Source of the DNA: Heterocephalus glaber
Lineage: Eukaryota > Chordata > Mammalia > Rodentia > Bathyergidae
Assembly (NCBI RefSeq): GCF_000247695.1
Contig: NW_004624801.1
Span: forward strand, 3,535,206 to 3,599,205
Length of the DNA stretch: 64,000 nt
Reading direction: 5' to 3'
The position numbers were made by a program, and so were the translations under genes. Under the pieces are notes generated by a model, which was not told the origin of the DNA, did not search any database, and saw only the letters and a list, made by a program, of their open reading frames with translations. Positions 1 to 11,639 of this stretch are shown piece after piece. Within the stretch, counting starts at the first letter, position 1. The number at the start of each line of letters is the position of its first letter.

Positions 1-240
1 TTTCTCTCAGAGTACTCCCTGTCACTTCTCTCACTTCAAACACACCCCATCTTTCTTGCCACTTTCTGAAGCAGTTCTCCAAGCTGTCTTTTGGGAGTGT
101 CTTTAGTCGCACTGTCATGGTTGCCTTGATGCACTGAACTGACTCTTCATGGTCTTTTCATGGTCATTTTGACTTTGGGGAAGAGCCAGAAGTTGCAAGA
201 TGCCAGATCCAGTGAATAAGGTGGATGAGGACACAGTTAT
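1..240 (-). mobile_element. mariner-type transposase fossil, 3' part
   Basis: The minus-strand translation gives HPPYSLDLASCNFWLFPKVK near 205-165 and ENCFRKWQERW near 85-50. These match the C-terminal region of mariner transposases (HPPYSPDLAP...FLFP..., then ENCFRKWQ-type). Frame shifts and stop codons break it, so it is a dead DNA transposon. Confidence 0.75.
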
Positions 241-324
241 ATTTTTATCAGCTGCCTTCCCATTGGATGGCACTTGGCAGCAGCATTCACTGTAGTTTTG
301 ATCACACCTCTTAGAGACACAAAA

Positions 325-360
325 GGGGACTTCGAGAACTGCTTCAGAAAATGGCAAGAA
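325..360 (+). mobile_element. Inverted mariner fragment
   Basis: The plus strand encodes DFENCFRKWQE here, the same transposase segment found on the minus strand at about 90-52. The two stretches form an inverted repeat. The fragment resumes after the L1 insertion at 559 (tgatgggatgacagag...), up to about 600. Confidence 0.65.
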
Positions 361-543
361 AGGAAATAAAGTCTTTGTAAATAGGGAAGGGTGGAGGGGG
401 TGAAGGGAGGGCTAGGAATGGGGAAAAAATAAGAACCAAGATGCATTATGTAAAGGTACAATTCCCAATGAGAAATGTAATTGTGTTGCATACCTACAAT
501 GTACCAATAAAAGAATTTAACAAAAAAAAAAAAAGAAAAGAAA
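361..543 (+). mobile_element. Truncated L1 3' end with poly-A tail
   Basis: A G-rich 3'-UTR-like sequence ends in accaataaaagaatttaac followed by an A-rich tail. It is flanked by the direct repeat agaaaatggcaagaa at 346-360 and 544-558, a perfect 15-base target-site duplication. It interrupts the mariner fragment. Assignment to L1 rests on the tail structure and G-rich 3' UTR. Confidence 0.65.
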
Positions 544-558
544 AGAAAATGGCAAGAA

Positions 559-954
559 TGATGGGATGACAGAGTATTTTGAGTGGGACTAACAGCAGTG
601 CGTATTTTTATTGTAATAATTTTTAAACATTAACCATATATTTTGATCATACTTCATTTGATATATATCTTCCTATCCATCATTCCTGTCCTGTAACTCC
701 CTCCCCAGGGCAGGCTATAGACTAGAATTTCTCTTTCAAAGGTAGGTCTAGAAACTCTAATCTTCCCTTTCTTTCTCTGACCATTTTTGAGAGTAGATGA
801 TAAGATCCTGTTTCAGAAGGTCCTGCCTCACACCTCGGAGAAAGGAAGTGATACACAGAGGCCAAAAAGAATCTGAGCACACAACCCTGCTACTTTCCCC
901 ACCAAGTCTATTCATTCGTACCTTTTTCGTCTGATAGCATTTCTGCACAGTTGT
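559..954. other. Intronic sequence, end of mariner fragment
   Basis: The mariner remainder ends near 600, followed by AT-rich and then unremarkable unique sequence. No gene or clear repeat seen. Confidence 0.4.
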
Positions 955-1200
955 CCATGCTTCCATCACATCCATGCAGTGAGATCCTCATGAAAACCCA
1001 GAAGGGTGGGATTTGGGTAGTTTCTGGATAGCTTAGTACATGGGAGCTCCTGGGGGCTGATGTGCCTGGCCAGGATATTGAAGCTTCCTGGCCCTTTCCC
1101 TGAACCTGGCTTTGTGCTCCTTTTATACACATCCTTTGTAATATCCTTTATAACAAACTGGTGAATGCAAGTCTTTCTCTGATTCTGGACAGCTGCTCTA
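955..1200 (-). mobile_element. ERVL-type LTR fragment (MLT2-like)
   Basis: On the minus strand the sequence around agaaagacttgcattcacc, ataaaggatattacaaagga and cttctgggttttcatgagga resembles ERVL (MLT2-class) LTRs as I remember them. It may extend to about 1500. No internal retroviral genes are present. Confidence 0.45.
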
Positions 1201-2043
1201 GGAAATGAGTCACATTTGGGGAGGGGGCCATGGGAACCCCCATTGACAGTGGTCAGAAGCACAGGGAGGATCTCTTGGGGCTGGTGACTGACATCATGTG
1301 TGTATGTGCATGTGTTGGGGGCCAGTTTTGGGGGTTGAACCCTCAGTGTAGGGGATCTGATACTCTCTAGATAGTATGAGAACTGAATTGGACTAGAGGA
1401 TGCCCAGCTGCAGGATCGCTTGCTTGGCCTGTGGGGTTTCCCCACACATCTGATGTTACAAGTGCAGCAGGAGAAACTGAGTCTGAATTTGGAGTTCATT
1501 TTTCCTGAGCTTGACCATCTCTCTCTACTCCAGCAGAGGTAGAGCGGCTGACTTTAATTTGGCCAGCAAATCTGGGAAACAACAAAATAAAATCTGCATG
1601 TGGGTTTCATTTAATTTTTTTCCCAAAGGCCCTTTTGAATCCCAGAAGAGTACACAGGGCAGAGAGATCCACATACAAAGTGAACAGAGCTCATGAGATC
1701 TGGCCACACCGTCCTGGTTTAGGTGAGTCCACAGCTGAACTCTTACAGCACACGAGGATCTTCTGTCACAGCCCAGGACCCAGATCTGGTACCTGTGCAC
1801 ACTCACTCCCTCCTACTCTCACTGGCTGTATTCTGATTTCCGGCAATACCTGATACTTAGATGAACACCTAGCAGGTGTTCCACAAACCAAACCCAGGCA
1901 GGCCAATGGCTCACACACCTGAGAACAGCCCCTAAAGCCCAGCACGACCCAGGTGGGATCATGCAAGTCAGCCTGCCGAGCTCTGCCTAACACCTCTGTA
2001 CTATAGGATGGAGGGCACACTGCAGGAAGGGTACCGATCATCT
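1201..2043. other. Intronic sequence without recognised element
   Basis: Part of 1201-1500 may be the older half of the neighbouring LTR. The rest looks unique. Open frames here have no recognisable domain. Confidence 0.35.
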
Positions 2044-2420
2044 GTCACGTGCTCCATGATTCTGAGCAAGTTGCCTAATTCCTCAGTGCCTCCACTTCCT
2101 CATCCATAAAATAGCAGTGCTAACAGTGGATACTAATGTGGGCCAGGTTGTTGTAAGCACTTTACATGTGACAGTGCATTTACTTCTTACTAATTACCCC
2201 GAGGCCAGATTTCATTATATCCACTTTTGGCACATGGAAAAGATGAGTAACTTGCCCAAGATCACACAACCAGCAGGTGGCAGAGTTCCAGCCAGTTGCC
2301 TGTACATTTTGTGCTCTAACCGTCACACTATATATAGCTCCTGCCTGAGCTTAATCCTGTGAGGATCAAGTGAGATAATACATGCAATATGCTTAGGTTA
2401 GGGCCTGGTATAAGGCATGT
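2044..2420 (+). repeat. MIR SINE (+), split by a second MIR
   Basis: The plus-oriented MIR reads from gagcaagttgcctaattcct through ggttgttgt (to about 2154) and resumes at tgtgaggatcaagtgagata (from about 2358). The two parts join at the same consensus point (gttgttgtgaggat), which argues for one element interrupted by the minus-oriented copy. Confidence 0.65.
2155..2350 (-). repeat. MIR SINE (-) nested in another MIR
   Basis: It contains acttgcccaagatcacacaa and gcaggtggcagagttccagc, the reverse complement of the MIR core, and ends near the MIR 5' end (gctctaaccgtcacacta). Confidence 0.65.
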
Positions 2421-2480
2421 GGTATGCATATGGTGTGCACTCTAGTTAGCTACCACTGTTATTATTGGTGCTGTTATTAC

Positions 2481-2701
2481 TGGAGTCTCCTCCTCCTCCT
2501 CGAAATACTAGGTATCAAAATTAGGACCTTGTGCAAGCTAGGCGGGCACTCTACCATTGAGATACATCTCAATCCGTTTTCTAAAAATTTTTTAAGACAA
2601 AGTATTGCTAAGTTGCTCAGGCTGACTTCAAATTTGTGATTCTACCCCCTCAGCCCCCAAGTGCCGTATCTGGGGTTACAGCATGTGCCACCTTGCCTGG
2701 C
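2481..2701 (-). repeat. B1-dID composite SINE
   Basis: In reverse it shows the ID-like half (ggtatcaaaattaggacctt, ...attgagatacatc) followed by the 7SL-derived B1 half (aagttgctcaggctgact ... gccaccttgcctgg). The duplication tggtgctgttattac (2466-2480) matches tggtgctgttcttac (2702-2716) with one mismatch. In SDK2 orientation the SINE is in sense. Confidence 0.8.
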
Positions 2702-2716
2702 TGGTGCTGTTCTTAC

Positions 2717-4486
2717 GTATTTGTCTGTCCTGAAAGAAAGAAGCATTGCTCGCAGTCCTCTCTAATGGTTCCAGTCTGACACATGGCCCAGTGCTACTCA
2801 TCCAGGTAACACTCGCTCAGCCAGCTAGCTCCGGAGCAGAGCCTGAGCCGGGCTTGCCGGGTGGGTGCCAGGATCTGGGACAGTGGCTGTCTGGAGCCCC
2901 TGGGGGTCAGACTGGGCTCCTCTGTCTACCCTTTGGAACATCTGCTCAGGCCTGGACAGCTGGCCCAGAATGACTCCCATCACCCCTGACCTCTGGCCAC
3001 CACCCTGTACCACTTGTCCCAAGCTGTTCTCTCTGGATTCTCCAAAGTAACCCAAGCAGTTGACTGCAGAGACACCTTGGTGGAGAATTAGACCAGAACT
3101 GGGTTAATGAGGCCCTGGGGACCCGCCTGGGAGCCACCATCTGGAAAAGGTGACAGCTATGGCTGCTGGGCTCCAGCCAGACCTGAGTGATGGCTTGAGG
3201 GCTGAACAGCATGGGCCCAATATTTTGCAGCAATGGCCACCAGGAGGCAGAGTCTACTTCCCATTCCTCCAACTGGGGATGGCTGGCTCTCACCCACAGA
3301 GTACGGCAGAACATTCTGAAGCACAGGCCTCATGGGTTCTACATCGTCCTCTCAGATCAGGACCCTGAGACCTTTGTACCATGAAAGAAGAGAGACTGTG
3401 CACTGCATGAAGAGAGACACCCAGCCCTGAGCTCCTCCAGAAGCGCAGACCAAGCTGACGGCCACAAACATACAGGTGGGGCAGCCTGGGGAGACCGGTA
3501 GAGAAACACCAAATCACAGTTGTTTATGCCATCAGGGTTAGGGGTAGATCACTGGCAGAGAGGACTCTCCCAGGCAGGCCCTGCCTCCTTCCCATGGGCT
3601 AGAGGGTAGAGGAGCAGCAGGTGGTGGCAGCCCCTGGAGTGCTGTGGGCTGTCCCCCAAGGCTGGTGCCCAATCTCTTTGGGGGAGATTGTCTTTCCTGG
3701 TTTGCAGAAAAACCTGGGAGGGGGCAGAAGAAGCTCCTGAGGGCGAGCCAGGCTCTCCAGCCCAGTCGTGTGGGAATAAACAGCAAATGTCGTCGTCCTC
3801 GTCCCATTTCCATACTTTTACATGTCCAGATAAGAAGCCTATGTGCCTCCTACAGGCCCACCTCTCCCTCCTCCCGATGCCCATCTCTGTGCAATGGTTA
3901 CCAGAGATTTGGACCAAATCCAAATATGTCAATTTCAGGTGATGAATGATCCGACCCGTCTTAATTTGCCTGTTAAATTTCCTCATGGTGGAAATAAATA
4001 GCCTCTGTTCATCAGAGAAGACCTTTCCTCGGGAGCCTTTCATTGAAGGCTTCGGTGAGTGCTGATCTGCACGTTCCGTGCTGCATGCTCTGGGGAGTCT
4101 GGGGGTGCAGCCTGGGTCTCCAGGGCTGCTGGGATTGGCTGGGCAAGAAGCACTGGGAAGTGGGAGGCAATGAGGGGGGGACAGAGAGTGGGCCAGGGGT
4201 GCAGCCTTTGCATTCCAGATTTCCATGCAGAGGAGCTGCTGGGGATGCCCAAGTCCCCAGGCCCACCCTTGTTTGCAGTGTGACTGGACACATCACTTGA
4301 CCTCTGGGGGCCTCTATTCCTGCATCCACAGACTGCGAGGCACACTAACTGCTCACCTGTGAGTGATAAGAGTAAAGGCACATGGGGCTGGGGGGTGGCA
4401 CCCTCCACGTGGGGACATGCAGAGCTGGGTGTGGACACAGGGTGCCTGGCAGAGAGCAGCTCCTCCCTGCCTGGCCCAGCTTCAGA
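2717..4486. other. Unique GC-rich intronic sequence
   Basis: No repeat recognised. Frames of up to 225 codons occur on the minus strand but carry no recognisable domain; they reflect high GC. The 3880-4040 part is listed as a candidate element. Confidence 0.4.
3880..4040. promoter_or_regulatory. Candidate conserved element
   Basis: A locally AT-rich stretch in GC-rich surroundings, with aaatatgtcaatttcagg, cttaatttgcctgttaaat and other homeodomain-like cores. The evidence is compositional only. Confidence 0.25.
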
Positions 4487-4498
4487 GGGGACTCTTGG

Positions 4499-4601
4499 CC
4501 GGGGATTTAGCTCAGTGGTTCCACTGCCTGCCTCGCAAGCACAAAGTCCTGAGTTCGATCCCAGGTACCAGAAAAATAAAATAAAATAAACATATTACAG
4601 T
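4499..4601 (+). repeat. ID SINE (tRNA-Ala derived)
   Basis: It contains the A box (gatttagctcagtggtt) and B box (gagttcgatccca) and a short aaaataaaataaa tail. The duplication ggggactcttgg (4487-4498) matches gggaactcttgg (4602-4613). In SDK2 orientation it is antisense. Confidence 0.9.
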
Positions 4602-4613
4602 GGGAACTCTTGG

Positions 4614-6021
4614 CTCGTGTCCTACCACATTCTCAGGCCTGTGAGTCCCCAGTGTGAACCTATGGGGACACTGAGGGACCTCAGCAGATGTCCAGAGGAA
4701 GTGAGGGGGGCAGACACTCTGATCCATGGGGCCAGGCGTGACAACACATTCCACTCCCGAGAGGTGAATCCCGCACATCCCAGTGTGTCCAGCCTGACTA
4801 GGGTTGTGTGACGGAACTCTGCCCAGCTGAGTAGCCCAGTGGGACCCGAGCAGCACCCAGTGGAGAGTTGGAGGGCCTGGGTTTCAATTCCAATATTGAC
4901 ATTAACTCCTACCCTGTTCCCAGGAAACCATTTCCGCCGAGGACCCTGGTGTTCTAGCTGTGAAACCAAGACCCTGGCCTGGAAGGCAGCTGAGCTGTTC
5001 TGTGGCTGTGGGACTCTATCAAGACCCCTGGCATCCCCTTCCCTGGGCTCAGGTCCAGCAAGGTGACACCCTTGTCTACCCTCAGCTTGGAAGTCGGGAC
5101 CCCACTTTCTCCCCAAGACTCATTAAGGACAGGATGAGAAGACAGGTTGCTATGGAAACCAAGCCAGCTGAGGTTTCAGAGACCTTAGCCTCCTTTTTTG
5201 CCTCTCCTCTGCCACTCTGATCTTATTAGTCTTAATTGACATAATCATTGCTACATCTATCCAAGGCACAAAGAGTAGCTTTGTTCTTGCTGCCCACCAC
5301 CAGCCCTGACCTCCTGAGGCCCCCCTTGTCACCTCTCTCCTTCCCATCTGCCTTCCCTGGCTTTTCCTGCCACTAATGACAGATTCTGAGCAGGGCCAGG
5401 GCCCCTCTGGTCCAGGCAGAACCGCTAAAAACAGAGGAGGTTTCCAGTGGGTGGATGGGCTGGAGTTTAGGATTGTGGTAGAAAATGCTTCTGGCATCTC
5501 TGGGGACTGGGTTGGGGATGCCACAAGTAACCACGATCTACATGCACAGCCTGTGTCCTCTCCATAGTGGCTCCCACCTTCCCACCAAAGCCTGTAGTGG
5601 GACTGTCCAGAGAAGGCCAGAGTGAGCTGTTTCCATGTCAGGGAGCCCAGAATGGGTTGCACCATGCAAAGGTGGACAAGCCTGGCCAGGCTCTCAGGCT
5701 CTCTGAGCCTTCACCTTCACAAGTGTGATGGAGGTGTCACACTTGCCCTGCTCATCTCGTGCTGAGGACCAAGGTAGCCTCAATGAAGGCCACTCTGCAA
5801 CAGGAAGCACCACACATTTGGATTGTTATGAAAAGGGAAGGAGGCTGGAGAGGCCCCCAAGAGGGATCTGAAGGTCGGCAGCCAGCTCTGCCCTCCCTCC
5901 TGTGCCAGGCCAGCTGTGCCCACACCAAGTGAAGACACTGAGTTTAGCATGGCAGAACATTTATGCATGAAGGGCAACTCTGGCTCCTGCTGGGAGAGGC
6001 AAGGGAACACCAGTGCCTGGC
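4614..6021. other. Intronic sequence without recognised element
   Basis: No gene, repeat family or structured motif recognised on either strand. Confidence 0.35.
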
Positions 6022-6192
6022 TGTAGGACACTGGTTCTTATCGGAGGGTGATGTTCTTCAGGGTATATTAGGCAGTGCCTGGAGACAGTTTTAGTTATCA
6101 CATCAGCAGAGGGTGGCTACTGGCATCTAGGAGGCACAGGATGCCACTAAACACCTCACAGTGTACAAGATGGTCCCCTAGGACCAAGAACT
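6022..6192 (+). mobile_element. hAT-Charlie-type nonautonomous element
   Basis: The order cactggttctt..., tgcctggagacagttttagt, ctactggcatctaggaggc and atgccactaaacacctcac follows a common MER-class hAT element. A second relative lies at 37478-37618. Confidence 0.5.
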
Positions 6193-6844
6193 TTCCTCCC
6201 CAAGGTCCATAGTGCCTGGGAAACTCGGTCCTAACAGTTGCTGTCCTTGTGGGCAGCACAGAGCTGCAGATTGTCCTTTAAACTGTGTTGTCACCCTTGC
6301 TGCAGAAGGTGGGTCCCATGGGTGCAGAGGGGACTCTCTGCCACCTTTCTGCCTTCCTGGGTCTCCAGGATCGGAAGAGCCAGGTCAAGGGAAGGACAGT
6401 GCGCTAGAGTGGGGGCTCCTCCTCCCCCATCCCTCCCAGCGGATTATGACATTTCTAAACTCGTTAACTTTTAATTACTACCTTCCCTCTGCCTGAGTAC
6501 ACTGGCTCTGTGCCATGCACATCTCTATTAAAACTCGATTTATGTCCATCCTCACTAATCCCTGCACTTCAGCCTCCTCTCTGTCAGCCTTCCATTTTCA
6601 GACAAGATGTCCGAACTCATGGCAGAAGTGGACCAAATCTCCCCACCACCCTGGCAGCAGGCGGATGGAAGGAGGCTCTGTGGAGGGAGCAAGGCTCAGC
6701 TTTCTTGGGACAGCACGGATGAGGCTGTGGCTGGGAGGGAAGTGGGAACGCCTCCCCCATAGGACGAGACAGCTGGTCAGGGGGGCGGTGTTAGACTCTT
6801 GGTGGCACTCAGAGTGCCCTTTCCATTTGGAGAGTCACTAGTGA

Positions 6845-7010
6845 CCGACACCGTTCTATGCACTTGATCTTGCAAGACATTCATGACCAGCCTGGGAGGC
6901 AGCTGTTAGTTTTAATATTCCCATCTCACAGGCCAGGCGACTAAGGCAGGATTAAGGCATTTTCGCCAAGGCACACAGGGCGTGGGTCAGGGACGGGACC
7001 ATGACTCATC
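6845..7010 (-). repeat. MIR SINE (degenerate)
   Basis: Reverse-oriented MIR features: ttttaatattcccatctcac, then gcgactaaggcaggattaag and gccaaggcacacagggcg. Confidence 0.5.
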
Positions 7011-7299
7011 CTGGGGCTGCGGGCAATGGATTGCGGAAGGTATACTAGGAAGCAAAGGTGTGTGAAGACAGGGGGAAGAGAAGGGCCAGTCAAGGCAGAC
7101 GGTGACGAAGTATTGGCCCAGGCCTTCAGTAAAGACAAGGGCTGGGAAGGGGCAAGACTGGGGTACAGAGTCACAGGCTCCCTTACCTGCATCCCCTTAA
7201 GACTAAGCAGCACCTGCAAGATGCAGCCCGGAGTACCCTTGCTGCACACCAGCCTCCCTCTGCCATCTGAGCTGAGGGTCAGCTCTTCCCTCCTGAGCT

Positions 7300-8560
7300 C
7301 ATGGCTGCCAACTTTGCTTGCTCACTGGCTCCTCAACTCACCCCCCTCTAAGGTCCCTGGACTTCCATGTCCCGAAATTCAGCTGACAGCATTTGTGTCC
7401 CTCAGCAGCTGCCACCACTGATCACTTGGTCCTTCCTGAGGCCTCTTCTCCCTTCCACGGGCACCAGTCTCCCACTCCCCTGCCCCTGCTCGGCCTCTTG
7501 CCTGTGCTCCTCAGGGCTGCCTCTCATCCCGTTATCTGTCACCAGCTGGAACCCTCCAGCCCTTCCCTTTGGGGTGCTCTCCACTCTCACCTCCTGCCCT
7601 GCCCCTGTGCAATGGCCATGCTTCCTACACTAGAATCTTCAGTGTAGTCTTCACCTCTGCTACCCGGTAACATCAATGCTCGCCACACCCCGAGCTGAGT
7701 GCAGTTCCTCCCAGGGTCCCCTCCACCACAGCCTCTCCACTGCCTCCTTCTGCCCCCACACCCAGTGGTCACCAAGCCTGCTGAGCCCATCACTCCTCCA
7801 CCTCCACTGTCACCGAGACAGCCCAGCCACCGTGCCCATGCTGGGCCGGGCCAACCCAGCTCCTGACTGCTCCCTACTTCCTCCCCTACTGCCAGAGGAA
7901 GTGTTTGCGATGCATCCGGTCATGTCCTTTCCCTGGGAAGGACAAATCAAGGCCTCCGGAGAGCTTCTGGAAGAAAACCAAGTCCCCTTGACCTGGCCCT
8001 GGTCTAGACCCTGGTGTCTCACCTCCCTGGCCACTCTGGTCTTCTTCCAATCCCTCTGGCCTCGATGTGGCCTCTGCATGCCTCTTCCTGCCTCCTCCGA
8101 CTCTGGCTATTTCTCTGGGCCTGGGCATCCTCGGTGGAATCTTCTTGGCCTGTTTTCCCTGATAGCACTCGTCAAGACTGGGATCCATCAGTGCCAGTGT
8201 GTGAGGCAGGATCTTGCCGTCCTGGTTACACGGTATCCAGTCACATGGCAGGTGCTGACCCGTGTGTCGAGGAGAGCGTGCTGCCAGCGCCTTCCACTAG
8301 GACCACCTCCCTCTCACAACACCTGTCTGTGCCCATGGGCTCCTACCAGGGGCCCAGTGCTGCTCTGCCACCAGCCGCCCCAGCTCCCTCAGCTCCTGCT
8401 TTTTACTTCCTGGCCTTCCCAAAACTTCAAGGCTCACTTGGCCATGTCCTCTGTGGTCGGTCACGCCTCAGCCCAGGGGCTCAGCTCAGGGGAGACACCT
8501 GTGCCCACCTGCCTCCTGCACGAGAGCAGACATTCCTGAGGGCTGGCGCTGGCCTGGATA
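7300..8560 (+). repeat. Possible ancient L2 LINE segment
   Basis: C/T-rich sequence with stretches such as ctccctggccactctggtctt and ctctgcatgcctcttcctgc that resemble the L2 ORF2/3' region. Divergence is high. The 287-codon open frame here (7676-8539) has no recognisable domain and I do not call it a gene. Confidence 0.3.
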
Positions 8561-9002
8561 CTGGCTGTTCCTGTGCCCAGCCCTGCACAAGGCAGGGAAA
8601 TGATTCAGCCTGCTCATCTCTGCTCTCGGGCTTCAGACCTTGGCCAAGAAACAGAGTTGGAGCCTCCCTTTCCTTCCGTATCAGGAGGCTCTGCTGTGGG
8701 CTCTGAGATGGGAAGGACCAAGAAGGGAACTCTAAGTGAAAGTGGCACAAGGTGAGTCATTATTCCATGCAGTCCAGGTGTTTGTGAATGAGAGTAAAGA
8801 AATGTAAGCACTCACAACAGGGCCCGGGAGGAAGAAAGCTCAGTGTGTCAGCTGTGAATGTTTCTTCTGCACTCGTTTAGGAGGTTAGCTAGCTCAGTCC
8901 CCAAAAGGCTTGACCTTTAAGTGCCCTGGGAAAGGACAAGCACCCCAAAGCAGCACAGAGCAGATGAGGAATGCAGGCCTGGAGTCCAAAAGGCCCCAGT
9001 GA
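8561..9002. other. Intronic sequence without recognised element
   Basis: Nothing recognisable on either strand. Confidence 0.35.
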
Positions 9003-9100
9003 TGCCTGACTCTCCGCGTACTGCTGTGTGACCTTGGGGAAGTTGCTGAACTTCCCCGAACTATAATCCCTGATTATACAGCAGAGATAATAATTGCACC
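9003..9100 (+). repeat. MIR SINE
   Basis: Contains gctgtgtgaccttggggaag followed by ttgctgaacttcc and cagcagagataataattgca, the central MIR region. Confidence 0.6.
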
Positions 9101-9605
9101 AATGTCCCAGTATGAGTGTGGCTGGTTCCTGCCACCTACCCACCATGGGCTCCATACTTTCCGGAGGCCTGCCAGCCTCGGGTCTCTGCCTCTGCTGCTG
9201 GCCCACACTTCTAAAGGGAGGCCAGAGAGGGCCAGAGAAGCAAGAGACACAGCTGTCGGCCTGCAGAGCCTTCCTTCATCCTTTCCTTCAAAGGCTGCCA
9301 GCGGCCCTGTGCTGTCCACCTGCCTTGGATCTTCTCCAGGGCTTTGGCTCTCATGGGCTCTCTTCTCCTGTGGCTGTGCCTTGAGTTCTGCCTGTAGCGA
9401 TGCCAGCCAGGCAGTGGGGCTGGATCACCCGGCTTCCCTTCCACCCACCAGGCAGCCTGGGTCGGCCCTCAGAAGAGACCCCAGGGCAGAGGGGGACATG
9501 CAGTGACGAGGGCCAGGACAGAGCCCAACCACGGTGGAGAAGAGACAACACACGGTGGTCCAGCGACCTCAGGAAATATCCGTCTTCCCTCAGGTCTGAA
9601 CTTGA

Positions 9606-9607
<2 letters not shown>

Positions 9608-9638
<31 letters not shown>
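9608..9638 (+). repeat. (TG)n microsatellite
   Basis: About 15 uninterrupted TG units. Likely length-polymorphic and able to form Z-DNA. Confidence 0.95.
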
Positions 9639-9640
<2 letters not shown>

Positions 9641-9699
9641 GGTTTGTGCATGGGTGCCTCACTCATCTCACTGTTTTTCCTGTTTAACTGTGAGGATAA

Positions 9700-10354
9700 C
9701 TATAGGAGGAGGCCTCACCTAGGTGGAGCAATGTAATCTGATTGATGACTTTGCCAGGACATGGCCACAGGGATAAGGGGCCACATCACCTGCAGCCCTG
9801 CATAGGAACTGAGGCTGGCCTGACTCAACCCAGGGTGTGGCTCCTGGAGTGAAGGGGAGCTGAGAGGAGGGGCTGTGGGGGGCAGCAATGGATGAAGGGG
9901 CTCCAGGAGTGACCCAAGAGGGCCTGATGGCTTCCGGTGAGCTCCCATCCCACACAGTCAGAGACTCTCCAACCCCAGCATGCAGCACACAGACAGGCGT
10001 GGAACAGTGGGAGGTGTGTCCGAGGCTGTGAGAGACTCCACTCCCATACGCTCACAGATGTGTGAGATCCTATACATCCAGACGCAGCCCGCACCCCAGC
10101 ATCCCCCGGGCATTTATTCCAGGTGAGGAGCGGGTAATGGGGCCAAGCCCTCTGGAAAGGTCTTTCTAGGCAGTGTCCCACTCATGTGAGAGAAAGGATC
10201 TCATCTGTCTGCAGTCAGATTTCACTTTGTCCCCAAGACTACCTCTCCAATTACATAGCCATTTTATTTCACCAACCGGGAATGTAAGGCTGGATTTAAA
10301 ATGGACAAAGATGCATCAGTAACAAGGAGGTCTCACAGCACTTGCCAAAGTAGA
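9700..10354. other. Intronic sequence without recognised element
   Basis: No gene or clear repeat family seen. Confidence 0.35.
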
Positions 10355-10556
10355 GTTTTTGTTTGTTTTTGTGGTACTGGTAGTTGATCCCAGGGCATTC
10401 ACACTGAGCTATATCCCCAGCCCTTTTTTTACATTTTACTTGGGGACGAAGTCTCACCAAGCCACTAAGTTGCCCAGGCTGGGCTAGAACTTGAAATCCT
10501 TCTGCCTCAGCCTCCTGGAGTGCTGGGATCACAGATGTGAGCCACCACACCTGGGT
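10355..10556 (-). repeat. B1-dID composite SINE
   Basis: Reverse order: T-rich tail, ID half (ggtactggtagttgatccca ... ctatatccccagccc), a T run, then the B1 half (aagttgcccaggctgggcta ... gtgagccaccacacctgg). No clear target-site duplication was found. In sense with SDK2. Confidence 0.8.
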
Positions 10557-10754
10557 CTGAAGAGGCATTCTTTAAAAAGGGCTGGGGGCCACCACATTGA
10601 GGTTGGAGTAGGTACACAGAGCCCCAGGTGACACATGGAGCAGAAGGGCTCATCTCCACCATGAGTTCAGCTGGGTTTGCAGTCAAATTTGTCCTGTGAC
10701 TCGATCAAGACAGACACCTGCACAGTCTCTGCAGGTGCCATTTAGTTTATGCTG

Positions 10755-10925
10755 TCATACCAGGGACTGGGCGTGACACGCATAATCTCATGAAATCCTT
10801 GCACAACACTCAGCATTATTGTGCCCCATTCCAAGAAGAGAATAGAGTCCAGGTGGTTACGGCTGCCCGGGTTACAGAGCCAGTGGGCGTGTGACTGAAT
10901 TCAGGCAGCCTAACTCCAAAGCCTC
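10755..10925 (-). repeat. MIR SINE (degenerate)
   Basis: Reverse MIR pattern: cataatctcatgaaatcctt, cattattgtgccccattcca, gttacagagccagtgggcg, taactccaaagcctc. Confidence 0.55.
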
Positions 10926-10971
10926 TGCCCCTCTCTGTGGATGTGGACCCACATACTTACCACTGTCACAC

Positions 10972-11499
10972 TATGGACTTGTGCCCCATAACAACATTTC
11001 CCTGAACATAGATGACAGTGGTCCCATAGGATTATAATGGAGCTAAAAATTCTTATCACACAGTAACACTGTGGCCAAGATAACATTGTAGCTCAATGCA
11101 TCACTCGTGTTTGTGGTGATGCTGGTGTAATCACACCTACTATACTACCAGTTGTATAAAATTACAGCACATACAATCATGCACAGGACATGACACCATA
11201 GTAAGTGACAATGTGAATGGTGTATTTACTATAGTATACTTTTTACCATAATTTTAAGGTCATTCCTTCTACCAATAAAAAAGTTTACTGTAAAACAGCA
11301 TTCCCTGTTAATGCTGGCAGCAGCCTCAGACATCTTGTGTTCAGCATGTCTCCTGATGGCATTAAAAGGCCAGGTCACTTGATTTATCCACACTACCTGT
11401 TTGTGTAAGTGTACTTTGTGATGTTCCTACAGTGACAAAATTGCCCAATGATGAATTTCTTAGAAGGTATCCTCAACATTAAGCAATGCCTGACTGTAC
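10972..11499 (+). mobile_element. Internally deleted DNA transposon (probably Tigger/pogo-like)
   Basis: The left end (gtggtcccataggattataa, tggagctaaaaattcttatc, ttgtggtgatgctggtgtaa) and right end (gtttgtgtaagtgtactttg, aagcaatgcctgactgtac) match a common mammalian DNA transposon as I remember it, with the middle missing. I am sure of the repeat identity but less sure of the family name. Confidence 0.6.
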
Positions 11500-11520
11500 T
11501 TAGATACAAAGAGTTGCTTC

Positions 11521-11595
11521 TCTCTCTCTCTGTTTCTGTCTCTCTCTCTCTGTCTCTCTGTTTGTGTTACACACACACACACACACACATGCACA
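11521..11595 (+). repeat. (CT)n then (CA)n microsatellite
   Basis: An imperfect CT tract with interspersed tgtctct units is followed by about 10 CA units. Confidence 0.9.
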
Positions 11596-11639
11596 CTCAC
11601 GAGGATGCCCACATACAAAATTCAGGTGATTACAAATCC

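Noticed and set aside
955..1500. Protein-coding exons from the 177-codon minus-strand frame
   Set aside because: The sequence resembles an ERVL-type LTR, which is noncoding.
3549..4226. 225-codon open frame (minus)
   Set aside because: No domain, no plausible splice context, and competing open frames on both strands. GC-driven.
4499..4570. tRNA-Ala gene
   Set aside because: It is an ID SINE: A-rich tail, target-site duplications, and five sister copies in the window.
7676..8539. 287-codon open frame (plus), the longest in the window
   Set aside because: Composition is Pro/Ser/Leu-rich as expected from C/T-rich noncoding DNA, no domain is recognisable, overlapping frames are also open, and the region resembles diverged L2.
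9608..9638. CRISPR-like direct repeats at microsatellites
   Set aside because: Simple dinucleotide arrays without spacers in a eukaryotic intron.
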